From assembly GCF_000143535.2 (NCBI RefSeq), contig NC_037325.1:930001-994000 (forward strand): 64,000 bases of DNA, in the 5' to 3' direction. This stretch comes from Botrytis cinerea B05.10 (Eukaryota; Ascomycota; Leotiomycetes; Helotiales; Sclerotiniaceae). The translations under genes and the position numbers were made by a program. This document shows, one piece after another, positions 11,474 through 25,396 of this stretch. The notes beneath the pieces were generated by a model, which saw only the letters and a program-made list of their open reading frames with translations, made no database searches and had not been told where the DNA came from. How positions within the stretch are numbered: the first letter of the stretch is position 1; every line of letters begins with the position of its first letter.

Positions 11474-14400
11474 TGTATTGTTGGTTGGTTGATTGTTGGT
11501 TGTTGACTGTTGATTGTTGGTTGTTTGCTGTTGGCTGTTGTCGGTAACGGGCGCTGGGTTGTAGGGATGGAAGTCAGATTGTGTATGGAGAGAAAAAAAG
11601 AAGGAAGTACTGAAGAGTTGGGATTTCGATCCTTTTATGTCCTTCACAACGAACTAATCCATTAGCTCCTCAATGTAGTGTGTGGAAAAATTTCTTCCCA
11701 GATCATCAAGATATCTACTAGTATTTCGAAAGATTTGCCGGTGCTCTACTGTTATAGAGATCAGCATGTACTAGATGTACAACTCCAAACTCTATCTCCT
11801 TGAAAGTTTACCTCATATTACCGATATCTAGTCTGGCGGCAGTTCTTGTGTCGAATCTAGTATTGAGATTCCAAAGTGACGATTTGTATTTTTGACTTTA
11901 CAAATTCATTTTTATTTCAGTTTGATAATGAAAACTATCTCGACACTCAGAAAAGACTGAATTACTCACAGTTCTTGACTGAATGTACTATTGAACATCA
12001 AGATTTTGCTAATCGTGGCTTCTTTCTATGTCGTAGAGAATTTATCCAAGTTGGTCACAGCCAATCCTCGTCTCCAGATCCTCGATCCTCGATTCTAAAC
12101 CGTTTACTTGATAAGATTGCCGGTTAGAAAGATTCAGGACACACTATCACTATGGTGGATTCGGTATCTTTTACCTTTTAGATATACGATCTAAGTTCCA
12201 TTCTTTTTTTCAATATCGATAGTGCCCCCGCATTCAGATCCATAGCCACACTACCTTGGCCTTGCATATAGTATTATCTTTTGAAGATCTTGTCTACAAT
12301 ATTGAATATTCCTCACACTCTTGAATATCAAGAGGCACATCAGAGTTTTCATCCCCAACCCGAGTTATGAACTCACCCATGCTTCACAAAGTAAGTGTCA
12401 AAATAAACTTTTCTGTTCACAATTAAGAGAGCAGGCTAGTGGAATGCACGTAATATTGACTATGTAGAATTGCTGTAATGTTCTAAGTATAGAAGTGGAA
12501 GATATTATATATGTGTGAATCACGTGCACGTGCCATATTTTCCAACATTTTCTGTATATTCTCATGCGAATCATACACTAGTGCATCCCCTAGTACATTA
12601 ACCCAAAGTTAATATCGCTAAGCACTAACTACGGACTCTCAAATCTAGACTCTTGATCCCCACAGTCAATACAATCCTCTCCTGCCAATCTTCCAATCTC
12701 CCAATTCACCATTTTAATTCCCATTCCTCAAATTTCAATATCCAAACCCCCTCGTTGAATTGAATCTTCATATTCACACATGCATGTATACCCAGCCAAT
12801 TTCTATCACTACACCTAGCTAAGGATGGTTATCAATGTGATTCAATAAAAACATATACCACGCTGTCAAAAACGAGCCTAACGTGTACTACTGGCGCTAA
12901 ATCTAAACACTAAATTAGTTCGCGGGATAAATCGACTCAGGAGTCACTCGCTAGACTATTTCGTTTAGCGAATTAGTAATCGTACATGAAGAGTCTAGTT
13001 TATTAGTCTGGAATACCAAGATATAAATGTTAATGTGAAATACAGATGCGGATTTAATACTCAGAATCTCACTTGTGAACACTCCTCAAGATTGATAATC
13101 TAAGCGGCGATCCGGATGTGCGACGTCGATCTAGATGCTGCGTATCCGAATCTCTTGGGGAGAGAAAATGACCTTTCTGATTCTAGATGTCGATCATATC
13201 AGTATTAACAGTGAATAGTGAATTTTTAGACAAGGAAATCTTAGCATAAACTCTAAATCATGAGGAGACGGAATGTAACCAATACCCACAATCGAATCTT
13301 CACAACCCGATACCCAGTTCCAGAGATCGAAATACAATTGCCGAAATATACCGCATATCCCCGAATCGAACTTCATAACTATCCTAGTAATCTCGGATAC
13401 TTTTCAGGCCCTAAAATAACTCAATCAATCTATATTCGCTAACTCCAGATTTTAGAACGCCGTTGCCAAGATTTGACACATATCTCTGAATCGAACTTTA
13501 TGAATACCCCGCCAATTTCGGAAACATTTTAGATCTGAGATGATCTAATCTATCTATATCTGGCTAACTTCAAATTCCCAGAATCACGAGACCTCGGAGG
13601 ATATTTCCATATCGTAGTCGGATCAAACCTACTAGATCGTATTCCTAATATAGCTCATTGACTTTCTAGTGTATGATCATCGAGATTAGATGGGCCATCG
13701 TGTGAGACTAGTCATAGCATCTTACCTCACGATCTAGCATTTCCATTTATCCTTCATTCTCAAACCTGCATGAAAATAACAATAGAACACACGCAAACAC
13801 ACGTACACAACCCGTATCTTTCAATTCTTTCCCTCACCTTCCCACCATCTACTCATATCATCTCATCTCATCTCATCTCTCCTTTCACAACCCCAACAAT
13901 TCAATTCCTCACCAAATCCTCGCCCCCTCTTAAACCCAAGCCTCAAAATCAGAAATCAAATCCCCATCCCAATCTCAATCCCAACCCTCCAACCCTCTAA
14001 TTCACCTTTCCAAAACTCGCAAATTCAGGCAGAAAAGAATTTGCAGGAGTACACATGAATGGATGCATAAATAAAACAACAATTAACCATCTCAACCCCC
14101 TATATAAAATAACCTATTCCCTCTTCTCTTTATCTTCAAAACAGAATCTCGAATACCCCTATCCCGATTTCTCACTTTTTCACATCCTTCTCTTTCTGAA
14201 AATCTGATATTGCTCCCCACAAAAAAAGATTTATTACCCACCTGCTCAGTGCTCTCTTTTGTCCTATCTCGTAGCATACCTGCTTCTACTATCATTTGTC
14301 TTATCTCCGAATTAGAGATTAGAGATTCGTATGTGAGAATGATGAAGTGGTTTATTCTGATTCTAATTTTCATTCTCATACTCCCTCACTCACTCATAAA

Positions 14401-15953
14401 ATCTAATACAATCCAATCCAATCTGATCCAATACAATAATCAACATCCACCCTTCATCTCTCGCTTCTCACTTCTTTTTTCATTTTTTACATCTCTTTGA
14501 AATACTACTATCCAGAATCCAGATGCCTCTCCTAATACACTCCTCGAATGCTTCCTAGCCTACAAGCCTTGAGGTAATACCTAATCGCAAACAAGAAACC
14601 ACAAACTCTCAATTTTTAATTTTGAAATCTCAATCTTACGTCTCATGAGTCAGGAAGAGAGTTGGAAAAGATGATAACTGTTCATTTCACCCATCCCTTA
14701 CCATCTATTATTTCCATTCTATACACCCCACTCTTCTCATTCCTCACATCTCAAATCTCAGAATTCAATACCCATCTATAATCTCAACTCCTGTTCATTA
14801 TACACCAAAGATATTATATCTCATCTCCATATCGACAACTATCTTATCCATTAGATCTCAAATATCGAATCGCAACTTCCATCCCGTCCCATTTTATATT
14901 CATTCTCCTTATTATATCTATCTCATCCATCCTCATTTCCCATTCCCATTCCTAACTCCAATTCCCAGCTCCCAATTTCTATCTCTAGTCTCTTAAACTC
15001 CTAACTCTCATCTCCTAACTTTCAACTCCCTCTTATATCCAAATACACATCTATATTTCCATCTCCTTATATATAATATCGTATCTCGCATCATACCTCC
15101 TATCCAATATCTAATATCCAATATCCAATATCCAATATCACAAATATATTATTCCTTTTAAAACCTTACCGGACATATTCTAAATACAAAGTAGAATGAG
15201 GGAAGGAGAGAATGTGTGAGAGTGAGAGAGAGAAGGAGTAGGAGAAAGAGAGAAAAAGTAAATAGGAAAATGAATGAGAAAGAGCGAGGGGAAGATAGAG
15301 ATGGAAAGGGATAGAATGAGATATGTTAAATATTATTGGATTTTAAGAATAATGAATAGATAGATAGATGTCAAATAGATAAGTAGGTTATCATATATAG
15401 TACAATGAGGACGAGAACAAAGGGATTTTTATTTTGGAAGTTTGTGCTTTGCGATTTGTAGGAGATTTAGATTGTAGATGTAGATTGTGATTTTGTATAC
15501 TAGCAAGTATAAGATACCTCGTTATACTATAACAACAAACTCTCTTTTATTTTTCTCTTTTTTCTCTGCTCCCTCCCAAAAATCCATATCAAACCCCCCA
15601 ACCAGGTATACAAAATACTCCATCCATCCAACTTCCATTGCAGACCACACATGAAGGAGAAACACCAGGTTTCGTATCTTTCTTTTCCGTTCATATGCTT
15701 TCATATTGTATCCCAATCAAATGAATCCTATGCCGCTCCAATCCATATCGTCATATCGTGTAATGTAGTGTGCTGTGGTTTTATGTGATGACCGATCCCC
15801 TATCATCCTTTGCATCCCTGCTAAACCCATCCGAACCCTAAGTGTTTGAAGAAGAAGTAAAAAAAAAAGTGAAGAAGATAAATGCCTAAAAGGCAAGATG
15901 ATAAAAACCATCCAAGCGAAAGAAAAAAAGAACTCCCAAAAACCCCCCCAAAT
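11474..15953. other. 4.5-kb gene desert
   Basis: No supported gene was found on either strand. The sequence is AT-rich, with pyrimidine-rich plus-strand tracts between 13.8 and 15.1 kb. It holds a diverged ~120-bp direct repeat (13338-13582) and a heptamer array ATATCCA, about five copies, at about 15104-15139. The first few hundred bases are the likely promoter of the Q-rich gene. Frames at 13770-14000, 14092-14379 and 14210-14500 are low-complexity Pro/Asn/Ser or antisense pairs and are not credible genes. Confidence 0.5.
13338..13582. repeat. Diverged tandem duplication, ~120 bp per copy
   Basis: Copies start with TTGCCGAAATATACCGCATA (13338) and TTGCCAAGATTTGACACATA (13463). Later they share GAATCGAACTT, AATCTATATTCGCTAACT/ATCTATATCTGGCTAACT and AGAA in the same order at a 125-bp offset. 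Many differences are C/T or G/A transitions. No terminal repeats or coding capacity were seen. Confidence 0.6.
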
Positions 15954-17506
15954 CTACAAAACATTTCTCTTAAAACCATGCATATGAGAATGTCTCATTC
16001 CTCTCTTCTCCACACCAAAATTTCTCTTGCGTTCGGAGTTTGTAGCGTAGATATCAATGATATCACTTTCGCCCACCTTGCAAGCAGTTCCTGATGCCAA
16101 TCCTCCAATACTCGACCAAATACCCGATGCACATTGTTGGAACGTTGTTCCGTCAATGCAATTCCATGTACCTGGGGTGGAACATTCGGTCCCTGGAGTG
16201 TGGGTGGTGTTGTTTGACGAGGAGGAGGATGCGGAGGGGTAGGTGACAGCGATGGATGTGGTGGGGGATTTGGTGGCGGTGAGGACGGATGTAGGGATAG
16301 AGGGAGTGGGGATTGCGGATGTGAGTGCGGATGTGAAGGTTGAGGAAGCGTTTGCTGGGATAGGGACTGCGGACGTGGCTGCAGCGTAGGTAATGGCTGC
16401 AGCGGTAGAGGAAGATGTAGATGAGGATGAAGCGGTTGGTGCAACATATACGGCGGAGGTAGCTGCTGCGACGATGGAAGAAGAAGAAGAGGATGAGGAT
16501 GAAGCGGTTGGTGGAACATATACGGCGGAGGTAGCTGCTGCGACGATGGAAGAAGATGAAGATGAGGTACCTGCTTGAGCAAATACACCACCAACAGAAG
16601 CATATGTTGGAAGTGCGTAAGGAGAGGTAGCAACCGGAAGTAACGAAGTAGCTTCGGAAAGCACAGAGCTAACTACCGAACTTGCAACTGAAACCACAGA
16701 GCTAACGGCGCTGGAGCCAGCAGAAGCAGCTCCACCAGTCAATGAACCAATGGTAGCACTATCGCACGAAGAAGTTCCAGAAAACCATCCTGTAAGACGA
16801 TTGGCGATATCAGTTGCGTAACAATGAGTTGCTACTCCGTCTCCAAGATTTCCAGATGAATCGATTGAACCGGAGTTATAGATTCTAGCAGCCTTGTAAT
16901 ATTTGGAAACATCAGTAGCATCACTTTCAGTAAGACATTGAGCGAGTCCATCACCGGATGAAGTACCGGCTGTTCCATCCGTAATCATTTGAACCATTTC
17001 GCTCTTTGGACAAGGGTTTTGAACCGAAGAGCCGCTGTTGCAAGAACCGGATCCTTCGTGAGATTGCATAAGTCCTGGGTTAGAGATAGAGTATACGGTG
17101 GTTGGAGCTCGAACACATCCATTGGATTCTTGCATCACGATAGCGAGAATGAAGCGAGAATCAATACCAGTTGTGTCGGCAACTTCAGAGATGGCGGATT
17201 TAAGATCAGAGATCTCATCATCGGAATTGTTCTCTACACCGAATTGAGTACATGAAGCTTTCAAAACACTGTTTTGATTGTCGAACCTGAGGGTTTGTTA
17301 GTAGGTGTGAGATATGAAGGGTGAGTAATATCAACATACATGGTATCGAAGCTTGAAATCCAATCACTCTGAGTTGGCCATCCAACTGAAATATCTCCAT
17401 CACCAGAATAAACAGTGTAAGAATTTACAGTACGCTGTTCAATGGGAGCTCCCATAGAAAGAGTGAAAAGGCCGCCAGCGACCAAGAATAAAGGAAGGGT
17501 AAACAT
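15954..17506 (-). CDS. Secreted lysozyme-like (SLT fold) protein with Ser-rich linker and C-terminal Cys module
   Basis: Exons are 17506-17340 and 17286-15954; the 53-nt intron has donor GTATGT and acceptor CCCTCAG, and the join is in frame, giving 499 aa. Residues 1-20 (MFTLPLFLVAGGLFTLSMGA) are a signal peptide. Residues ~65-240 resemble the lysozyme-like/transglycosylase SLT fold: Glu109 in LAIVMQESNG is the candidate catalytic acid, followed by SNPGLMQSH and several cysteines. Residues ~240-420 are a Ser/Thr/Ala-rich, probably O-glycosylated, linker with 24-residue repeats. At the C-terminus CSTPGTWNC..FQQC..IWS..GTACKVG looks like a small disulfide-bonded carbohydrate-binding module, then a basic tail. 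The family suggests cleavage of peptidoglycan or chitin-like glycans outside the cell; the substrate is not proven. Confidence 0.8.
16432..16574 (-). repeat. Two 72-bp in-frame repeats in the Ser-rich linker
   Basis: GCGGTTGGTG..ACATATACGGCGGAGGTAGC recurs at a 72-bp offset (16432 and 16504). It encodes SIVAAATSAVYV.PTASSS units of 24 residues, and Ser runs between the copies vary in length. This is a slippage-prone stalk in a secreted protein. Confidence 0.85.
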
Positions 17507-20500
17507 ATTGAAGTTTGATTTCGGAAGTTGATTGGTGAGATTGAATTCGACTTTGACTCAAAATTTGAATATGAATATAGATCTGACGATGAAGATCAAT
17601 GTGTAGTAGTATCTGAAGAATCAAGATGAATGATTGTAGGCAAGAATAAGAATGAAGGAATGACTCGTCGAGAGTATTTTTTGCGTCAAGCAAATGAACC
17701 TTGAGAGAATGAAAGGTTGATAGATGGATGGATGTGATGATTCCAAAAACATACGGAGGAGGAAGTTCTCAACATCTTATATCCCAACCCGAAAGCCCTC
17801 GGTCCCATCCAGCTGTAAGAGTTTAGGAGCAAATTCCGGTACGAGATTCATGGCAGCATGGGTAGGATCCAATTAGGAATGTGGTGGATCCCCTGAGTTG
17901 CGAAGCTTTTTATCGTAAGCCTTCTTGGTGGACCACTGGTGGACCATTAAGGCAGATCACATTCCTTGCTGATGGCAAGTAACTGTGCATGTGTGTATAC
18001 GGAATAGGCTCCACAAAATAAAGTACATGGTCTACCAAAGCGGGCCAGCTTCCTTGAGGCGTTAAGACTTTTGATTGCATGGATGGATAATTCTCCGGAT
18101 TTGGTTTCTGAGATACTAACATCAAAAGAGTACTTAATTTTGGAGAACAGAGATGAATCGAATGCGATAATCATGACTGGAGGATAGAATCCAGCAATTA
18201 ACTCACAAACTAATCATGTACCGACAGGATTTCGCCATAAGAACGATCAAAAAAGGGAATCCTAAAATCCAAAAAGGGGGAGGGAAAAAGAGTACCCCCC
18301 AATCAGCTGAAAGCCGCCTTGAAGGTTTTTGTGGGTTTCACTGAGCCACAAACGTGTACTGCTTGTTCTTTTTCATGCAACATTGAACATGGGAGAGAGG
18401 GGAGAGGAGAGATAGAAACCAGTCTGTGTGTATCGTATTCCTTTGCCCCTCCATCTCCATATTCGACTGAAAGAGGAATCTTGGGAGAAAATGTAACTAT
18501 TTTTATTTTTCCCAAGCAAAGGAGAGGAAATCAAAGCGAAGCAGAACTAAGCAGAAGCAAAATGATTGATCAATTGATAAATTAACTAATGAAAAATGGC
18601 GATTTGCGAAAACCTAGAGGCAGGAATCTAGACATGACAGATGATAAAATTCAATTGCCGGTGTGCTGTACGAGTAAGCATAACCGCTTTTCATCATATA
18701 CGCAACGGTATGTACGAGTGTACACTGTACAATACTAAAAACAAATAGCATCGAAAGGATTCCAACCCCCAATTTGCCAACCAATACCTTTAACAAATCA
18801 TCATCCGAATCCAAGATACCTAGGTATGTACCGATGTATGTGTGTAATACCCAAAACCTCCCCTCTTCCCTCTTCTACTGTCTCATTCGTACGGAGGATA
18901 TCTCTTCATCAACTTTCTCACCCCAGCACGAGCCTAGGAGACTCCGAAAGGATTTTATCTTCCCTAACTCTATTCGTTGGAGAGAGGGACCATCATCCGA
19001 ACCCCATCTTGCATCTCTGTGTTTCATGTTTCATGTTCCCAAGCCATACTTTTGCCGATAGTGCATATTGTGATGATGATTGGTCGATGCATCTTCGCAT
19101 CCTTTCCTACGACCCTTATCCAGGTACCATTCGGATGTAATTGGGTTGGCCATTCATGTGGGCTATACGCAGTATGATATATCATGGGGAAGTGGTCATA
19201 TTACTAAGACTATGTAGACTAGATTTGAAAAGAATCCACACGTTTTTTTTTCCATCCATCTAGGCTCTCAGTTTCCCTGTCTTGACTCCTAACTAGGTAT
19301 CTACTGTACAATAGTGGTCAGAAAAAAACAATAAGCGCCTAAGTTTCGGCGGCTGGACACATCAGGCATACGTATGTACATGTTTATCTACATAGGTAGC
19401 AAGCATACCGTACAGCAGTACCATAAATCAGCATGAAAAATGCAAAGTTAATTAACCGGGGCCGCTTGCCATATTCCGCGTTTATTTCTAACTTGACCTG
19501 GGTCACTACTGAAAGCAGGTACCGATGTATACTGCACGATGAGACTAGTCCAGTCTTCCTTCTAGGTTGTCCATCATTCATTGCACCCATCCATCTTGTT
19601 GGTATCTTTTCGAGCCTTTGTCACTTGCATGCAGACTGCAGTGGCGTGAGGAGAGTGGAGTGAGCAGTACGAACAGAGCGGAAGTCTTACCTTGTCTGCA
19701 TTAGTCATGTCTCTTCCGAATTCCATGGATTGCTGATTTGACTGGGCTATCAACAAACCAATGATAATGATATTCTGGTACGACGTTCATCACAGACATT
19801 ACTCCGTACCGATACGGCAGCACGGCAGCATGACAGCACAGACGAGAGAAGGAGAGAAGGAGAGAAGGGCTCGATGGGTACAACATAGAAGTTTTTTCTT
19901 TCTTTTTTTCTTTTTCTTTTTTTCCTTTTTTTCTCTCTCTTTTCCTCACAAGGAACAACGCATGAAGTAATGTGAATGTGGCATCTACCCGAGTACCCAC
20001 CAATAAAAAGTAGAAGAACGAGCTGAAGAGCAATGAATGCAAGAAAAATCAGCAATATTCATTAGTTCGTTAGATCCATCTGATTCTTGTCTTTACTCCA
20101 TTCTGTACGAGAGATACCTTCTTCTCTCAATTGTGAAATACTCGCTACGATGTAAGTAATGAAAGACATTTTGGAGCCGAAGAATTTCTCAACTGGGACC
20201 TGACTGCGGCATTGATTGTGGCAATGACAGCAAACAGCCACCCAGAGTTTAGCCACTCAAGCTCAGCCACTCTTGGGAAATATTGCCTACTCCCCACACC
20301 TACCGGCCAATTACTAAGCACATCACCCATCAGTCAATTCACCTCCTCATGCACCAAAAATTAGATTATTATTATATCAAAGTTATCCATTCCATTCCAT
20401 TCTACTCAATTCAATATATCAATCCTGTTATAGCACATCACATCATATCATGCTGTGATCAGAATATACGTGCATACGCATTCAGACGCAGGATCCTTTC

Positions 20501-22529
20501 CCCCTTTCAATATTGTAAGGAATCCAATATTCCAATCCCTTATCGCCATCCAATATTATCAAAATATGTCAGTTTTTCTGTCCATCAGTCAGTCACCTTA
20601 CCTTACCTCAATTCCCAATCTGCAGTGCAGTGCAGTGCAGTGTAGGCAGGACATGACTTCTGCATCTTTTCATCAAGTAGGAATTGTTAGATGAATATGC
20701 CCACTTGTGGGGGGGAATCGCACAAGAGGATTCTCAAGAGTCAGGATTTATTTTGATTCTTCTCCGTTAGATTATGAGCTGTTTTTTGAGGCATTTTTCA
20801 TAGGGGGAATTCCGTGATGCATTCGGTCGGTCATTCATTGCACCTCTATGCAAAGGTTGTGAAACGATAATCAGAGCTAGGCACCTCTTACATTTGGAGG
20901 TCACCAACGGCCTTTCATATAATAAGTTTGTCGTAGGATTCGAGAGATCCTTAAGGTAGGTCGAGATGCAGGCAGATAGGTCTAGAATCTATTACTGAAT
21001 CAAGTGATTTTTCGCAGCATTTTCGGATATTTTTCGAATGCGGACGTTGGGTTTGGTGTTACGTTACTTGTGAGGAGGATGATGTTTATGGTTTTACAGG
21101 AAATTTCTTCCAGGAGAGTGATGAGTTTTATGTCATCATGACTCGTCGTTGTGTTCGATAGTTCGACATCGAGACTTTATGTAGGTATCCATGGATGGAT
21201 GGATGTGTTGTGGGAATACCACTTACTTTACTTTACAAGGAGGGAAGCATAAGGCTACTCGGTATGCGATTTAGGATTACAGGATTTTCCTCGATTTAGA
21301 GTCTTAATATTATCATGTCGCTCGCCGATGATGTGACGATATTCCTCCTCTTTGCTTCAAGCACAACTACCTAGATATCCACCAACTATTTCTTGTTCTT
21401 TTGGATATCATCTTGTATCGTAAGTATCTTCCTACAATCTCATATCACTATCACACTATGGACAACGAAGGATAAAAAAAGAACCACTTTTTCATACCTG
21501 GGTGTTTATCACTTAGATCTAAACACAATAATAAATATATCAAACTCCGCATTCGGTATGATAATGCCAGGTTACATCCGTACCTATCATCCCTTCCCTT
21601 CCTCTCTTCTTTCTGCAATCCGCAATGAAGAAGTTTCATATCATCCTTCATTCTTAATATATCTCTTTACAAGTATATGCTATATCATATTTTATCCTCT
21701 TGCATTGTATCAAAAATAGCCAGACAACCATAAACCAAAAATTCATCTACACATATACATCCAGCTCTCGAGCATCCATTCATCTATACCCACATGAATA
21801 CATCACCCAATCCCAAATCAAACCCCCTAACACAAAGTACAATATTAGATAGAAAATCTGGAGAAATCACATTGCTTTCTCTCTCTCTCTCTCTCTTTAT
21901 TTTCTTTCTTTCCTTTCTTTTCTTACTTTTCTTACTTTTTTCTCATACCGAATTTAATTTTGACTTCGATAGCTTTTAGAAATCTCCAATAAACTCTATC
22001 CGTGTGGAAATATACACCTATCTAGTACTTGTTTCCCTCTTCCGATTGCCTCTCGATGTGGAGATGGAATTTATAGTTTTCGAGGAGTGTAGTATATGAG
22101 TAATTAGACGATAAATCACAGCCACTTGCAGTGGAGAACTTGGTTCTTGCGCTTCCTTTTGCGCTTTCTTGTTATATCTATAGCACGAGAGTATGCGATA
22201 CATATGTTGATATCGATTATGTAGTTTAGGAGTAGAGAATTATGGGATGTGTGGTGTATGGTGTGTGGTGTGAAAGGAAAATGATATTTCTTGTAAATCT
22301 AAATTCTATAAATTTACTCTCGTAGAGATTAGCTTCAGCCTTCAGATCTCCACTTACTGATATTGATCACCTTAATTCACCACATCGCTAGGAATATGAA
22401 CTTCGGAGAGAAAGGATTCAAAGAGTTAGAATCAGATTGAAAATCAAACATTGCATATTAAACCTTCAACCACCAACTAATCCCTTTCTTTCTATATCAC
22501 CATTCCATTCTACCTCCCCTTCAGCTAGC
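17507..22529. other. 5-kb gene desert
   Basis: No supported gene was found. The first kilobase is probably the promoter of the lysozyme-like gene. Low-complexity elements are a T/C tract at about 19890-19940, (TGCAG)n at 20622-20641, (TC)n at about 21875-21897 and repeated ATGGATGG at 21190-21205. Overlapping frames between 18.3 and 20.3 kb occur on both strands, lack splice logic and resemble nothing known. The stretch 22.2-22.5 kb is the 3' flank of the transporter gene. Confidence 0.5.
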
Positions 22530-24470
22530 TCATCCACAACTCCAGCTCCCCCCCTTCTCACTCGTCTCCTTAATCCCCACTCCACTGGCCCAAACTCCCA
22601 TCCCACAAAGCAGCGCTCCCACACCCACCAGCAATCCATTAATCAGCAGCATTCCCCACCATTTCCCCCCTCTCCTATCCTCACCCCCCCACTGTAACCA
22701 CAACCCCATAACCCCCGGCAATCCATACGTAAACCAGCTCGCAAACAAACTACTCACCAAACCCAACAACTCATTAAACCCAGGCACACTCTCCCCGACA
22801 ATCCAAGCCACGACCCACACACCCGCCGTAATCGCCAACCAAGCTGCCAATCCCCTCTTCGTCCTCGTTGCTGCATGTGTCGTCCCGGCAAACAACCGAA
22901 GAAAAATATACTTGGCACAGACATGCCCAAAGATCACGCCTGCGATCACGATCGTGGGAATGGCGATTCCGAAAGCGATTCTGGAGACGAGAGGCCCGGC
23001 GGAGAGGAGCGCGGGAGAGGATATGGATGACCCCGTGTAGATGTAGATGAGGATGGAGGAGAGGAGGTAGAGGAAGATTTCGATGATTTGGAGGGTGGCG
23101 AGGGATTTGGGGAAGTCGGCCGGGGCGCGCAGCTCGGAGATGAAGGTGAAGAAGGCGATGTGGCCGGCTGGGGAGAGGGAAGTTAGTTAGGATTTGGGTT
23201 TGAGCGGGGAAGGGGAATCGATGGATGGGTGGGTATCTAGGTATAAGGGATAGGGAGGAGATAGATATAGACGTACCATAGGCAAAAACTACATTAGTGG
23301 TGCTCAAAAAGGCTTCGCGAAGAGTCAGATCTTTTTGGGGCCATAAGGAGTATGTTTTTTCCGCGGGGGCTCGCACGCCGACGGATATCATGGTGATGAT
23401 GACTGCGGTTGCGATACTTGCGAATGCTATTGGTTAATATCGATTAGTTTCTTTCTTATTCTTATTCCGAGTTATATCCCCATCCCATCTTTTTCTTTCG
23501 TTTTCCCCCAGCTTCACATTTGATAATTACCCAACAGAGACTTCTAAACAAAATCATGAAAACAGAAACGGCCGCAAAGGAAATGAAATACAGCCGAATA
23601 CTCACAAACAATACTCAACCAACTCATCCCCCTATACGTCCTCGGCACATCCAGTATCCAAAAAACACACATTCCCACCACTCCCCAGACTATATTGCAC
23701 ACGCTCCCCCCAGTTAACGTATCCAAACAAATAATCCACGTGAGGATATGGCTCGCCATGAGAAACAACAGAAACAACACTTGAGCCGCCCCCGCAATTT
23801 CTCTTCCTACATTTGGCATTCCGAGCGGAGCGAGAAGAATCGAACATGCATCGGCCCAGGAAATAATCGCTGGGTATGCGGTGCGGAATCGATGGATTAG
23901 GAGTCCGGAATACCAGGCTAGAGCACCCATGCCGAGAATGAGGATGAGACCGGGGATCAGACCGACGGTTCCCAGGACCGAGGGGAGAGCGAGGATTCCG
24001 AGGGAAATGGTTTCGGCGATCATGATGAGGGAGCAGTGGAGCCAGGTCATGGAGCGGTAATGGATGGGTTGGGGAGTTAATGCTGTGGTGTCGCTTTTAT
24101 CTTCTTGCCATTCCGTGTCGTCTGGATTGTTCGGGTTGGAGTGGGGATTAATGAAGGTTGAGAGCATGGAGCGGAGATTGTGGTGGGAAGTGTGGTGGGT
24201 GGATTCGGAAGAGGAGAAGTCTTCGGAAAAGCGGGAGGATTGTGGACGGAAGGAAAGATGGGGAGGAGGAGCGAGAAAGAGGGGGTTGGATTCTTCTGAT
24301 GTTGTGGGGTCCTGGGCTGTGAAGTTGGGATTGAGAGATGAGTTTTGGGGTGTTGAGATATCTTGCATAGACTCTGAGATATCGGGTGCTGTGACGAAGG
24401 ATTGTTGGGACATATTTGTCCGTTCGAAGGGAGGGACTTGGGGATGAGAGGAACTCGGTACTTGAGCCAT
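22530..24470 (-). CDS. Amino-acid transporter, AAAP/AVT-type (vacuolar)
   Basis: Exons are 24470-23606, 23426-23277 and 23167-22530; introns of 179 and 109 nt have GTGAGT and GTACGT donors and close in frame, giving 550 aa. The N-terminal ~140 residues are a Ser/Pro-rich hydrophilic tail, as in vacuolar AVT proteins. About eleven hydrophobic segments of the Aa_trans family follow, beginning with the signature-like SLIMIAETISLGILALPSVL and continuing through FAYAGHIAFFTFISEL in the middle of the protein. The family exchanges neutral or basic amino acids with protons, mostly across the vacuolar membrane. Substrate and direction cannot be read from sequence. The C-terminus ends shortly after the last hydrophobic segment. 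The neighbours are unrelated and no cluster is visible. Confidence 0.9.
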
Positions 24471-25396
24471 TGTGTGTGTGTATGTTTGTGTAGCTGGGGA
24501 TGGATAGGTGGATCTGTGTAGAGATGGATTAGATGATGAATCTAAAATTGAATACTAAAAATTAAGCAGAAATCATATCATGAGTTTCTAGCCTCAAATT
24601 TTGTTTAATATACCGATCCAATACCCCCAAAAGATGAAACGAACGAGAACACCTCTCCAAACATCTTGTGGGGAAGCCGAAGACTTATGGGAATGAAATG
24701 TTTTTAGTGTACAGAAAGCATGACAAAGGTATTATCAATAATTGAATGATCAGCCCAAGATAGTTTGCTCTTAGAATAATAGATAATGCAGAGACATCGG
24801 TAAATATTTCCCAAGATCTGTCAGTCTGGCACTTGCTTGAGCTAATTCGGTACTTATTAACGGTCGTTAGTAGCATTTTTGAAACCATTTCGCTTGGCTT
24901 TTGACTAAGGAGTATATTTGTCCTATCAAGGTATCCGTATTGCTTACCTGTACCAGTAGTGAGATGCAAACACTCCCCACTTAGGAAATATGGAGTGCAT
25001 AGATCTTCATAGTCGCGTCATGGTGGATTTTGATAGCAGAGATGAAACAGTATTGTGGGAGGAACGAGTTATGCCGGGATGAAACTCTAGGTTAGGAAGT
25101 TTGAACTCTTGTCAAGTTCATTCTGTCAGCCAAAGGTTTCCAGTAGATTGGTTATCTAGCTACTAAAAAATTGATGTCCAATTGTTTATTGGTACTCATG
25201 TTTCCACTCGCCAATTTTTTACCCTTCCTAAGGAATAAAATATCAAATAATGCCAAATGCTGTTCATCGAGAAACTGGTATAGAAGTTCTCGAATCATTG
25301 TCTTCGGATGATTGCGAGTATTGCACCTCCAACTTCTCAGCAAAGAAATTTGGGGGTTTAATTATTGCACTATTGATTAGAGAATTCCCAAAAAGG
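24471..25396. other. Intergenic, promoter of transporter and 3' flank of ATPase gene
   Basis: No gene was seen. The stretch is the 5' side of the minus-strand transporter and the 3' side of the minus-strand ATPase gene. It is AT-rich; TG repeats (TGTGTGTGTATG, 24472-24483) lie next to the transporter start. A 94-codon minus frame at 24685-24969 has no known similarity and probably is chance. Confidence 0.45.

Noticed and set aside
19384..20642. Many 60-110-codon frames on both strands
   Set aside because: They overlap each other antisense, contain low-complexity Lys/Arg or Phe/Ser runs from T/C tracts, and show no domain signals.
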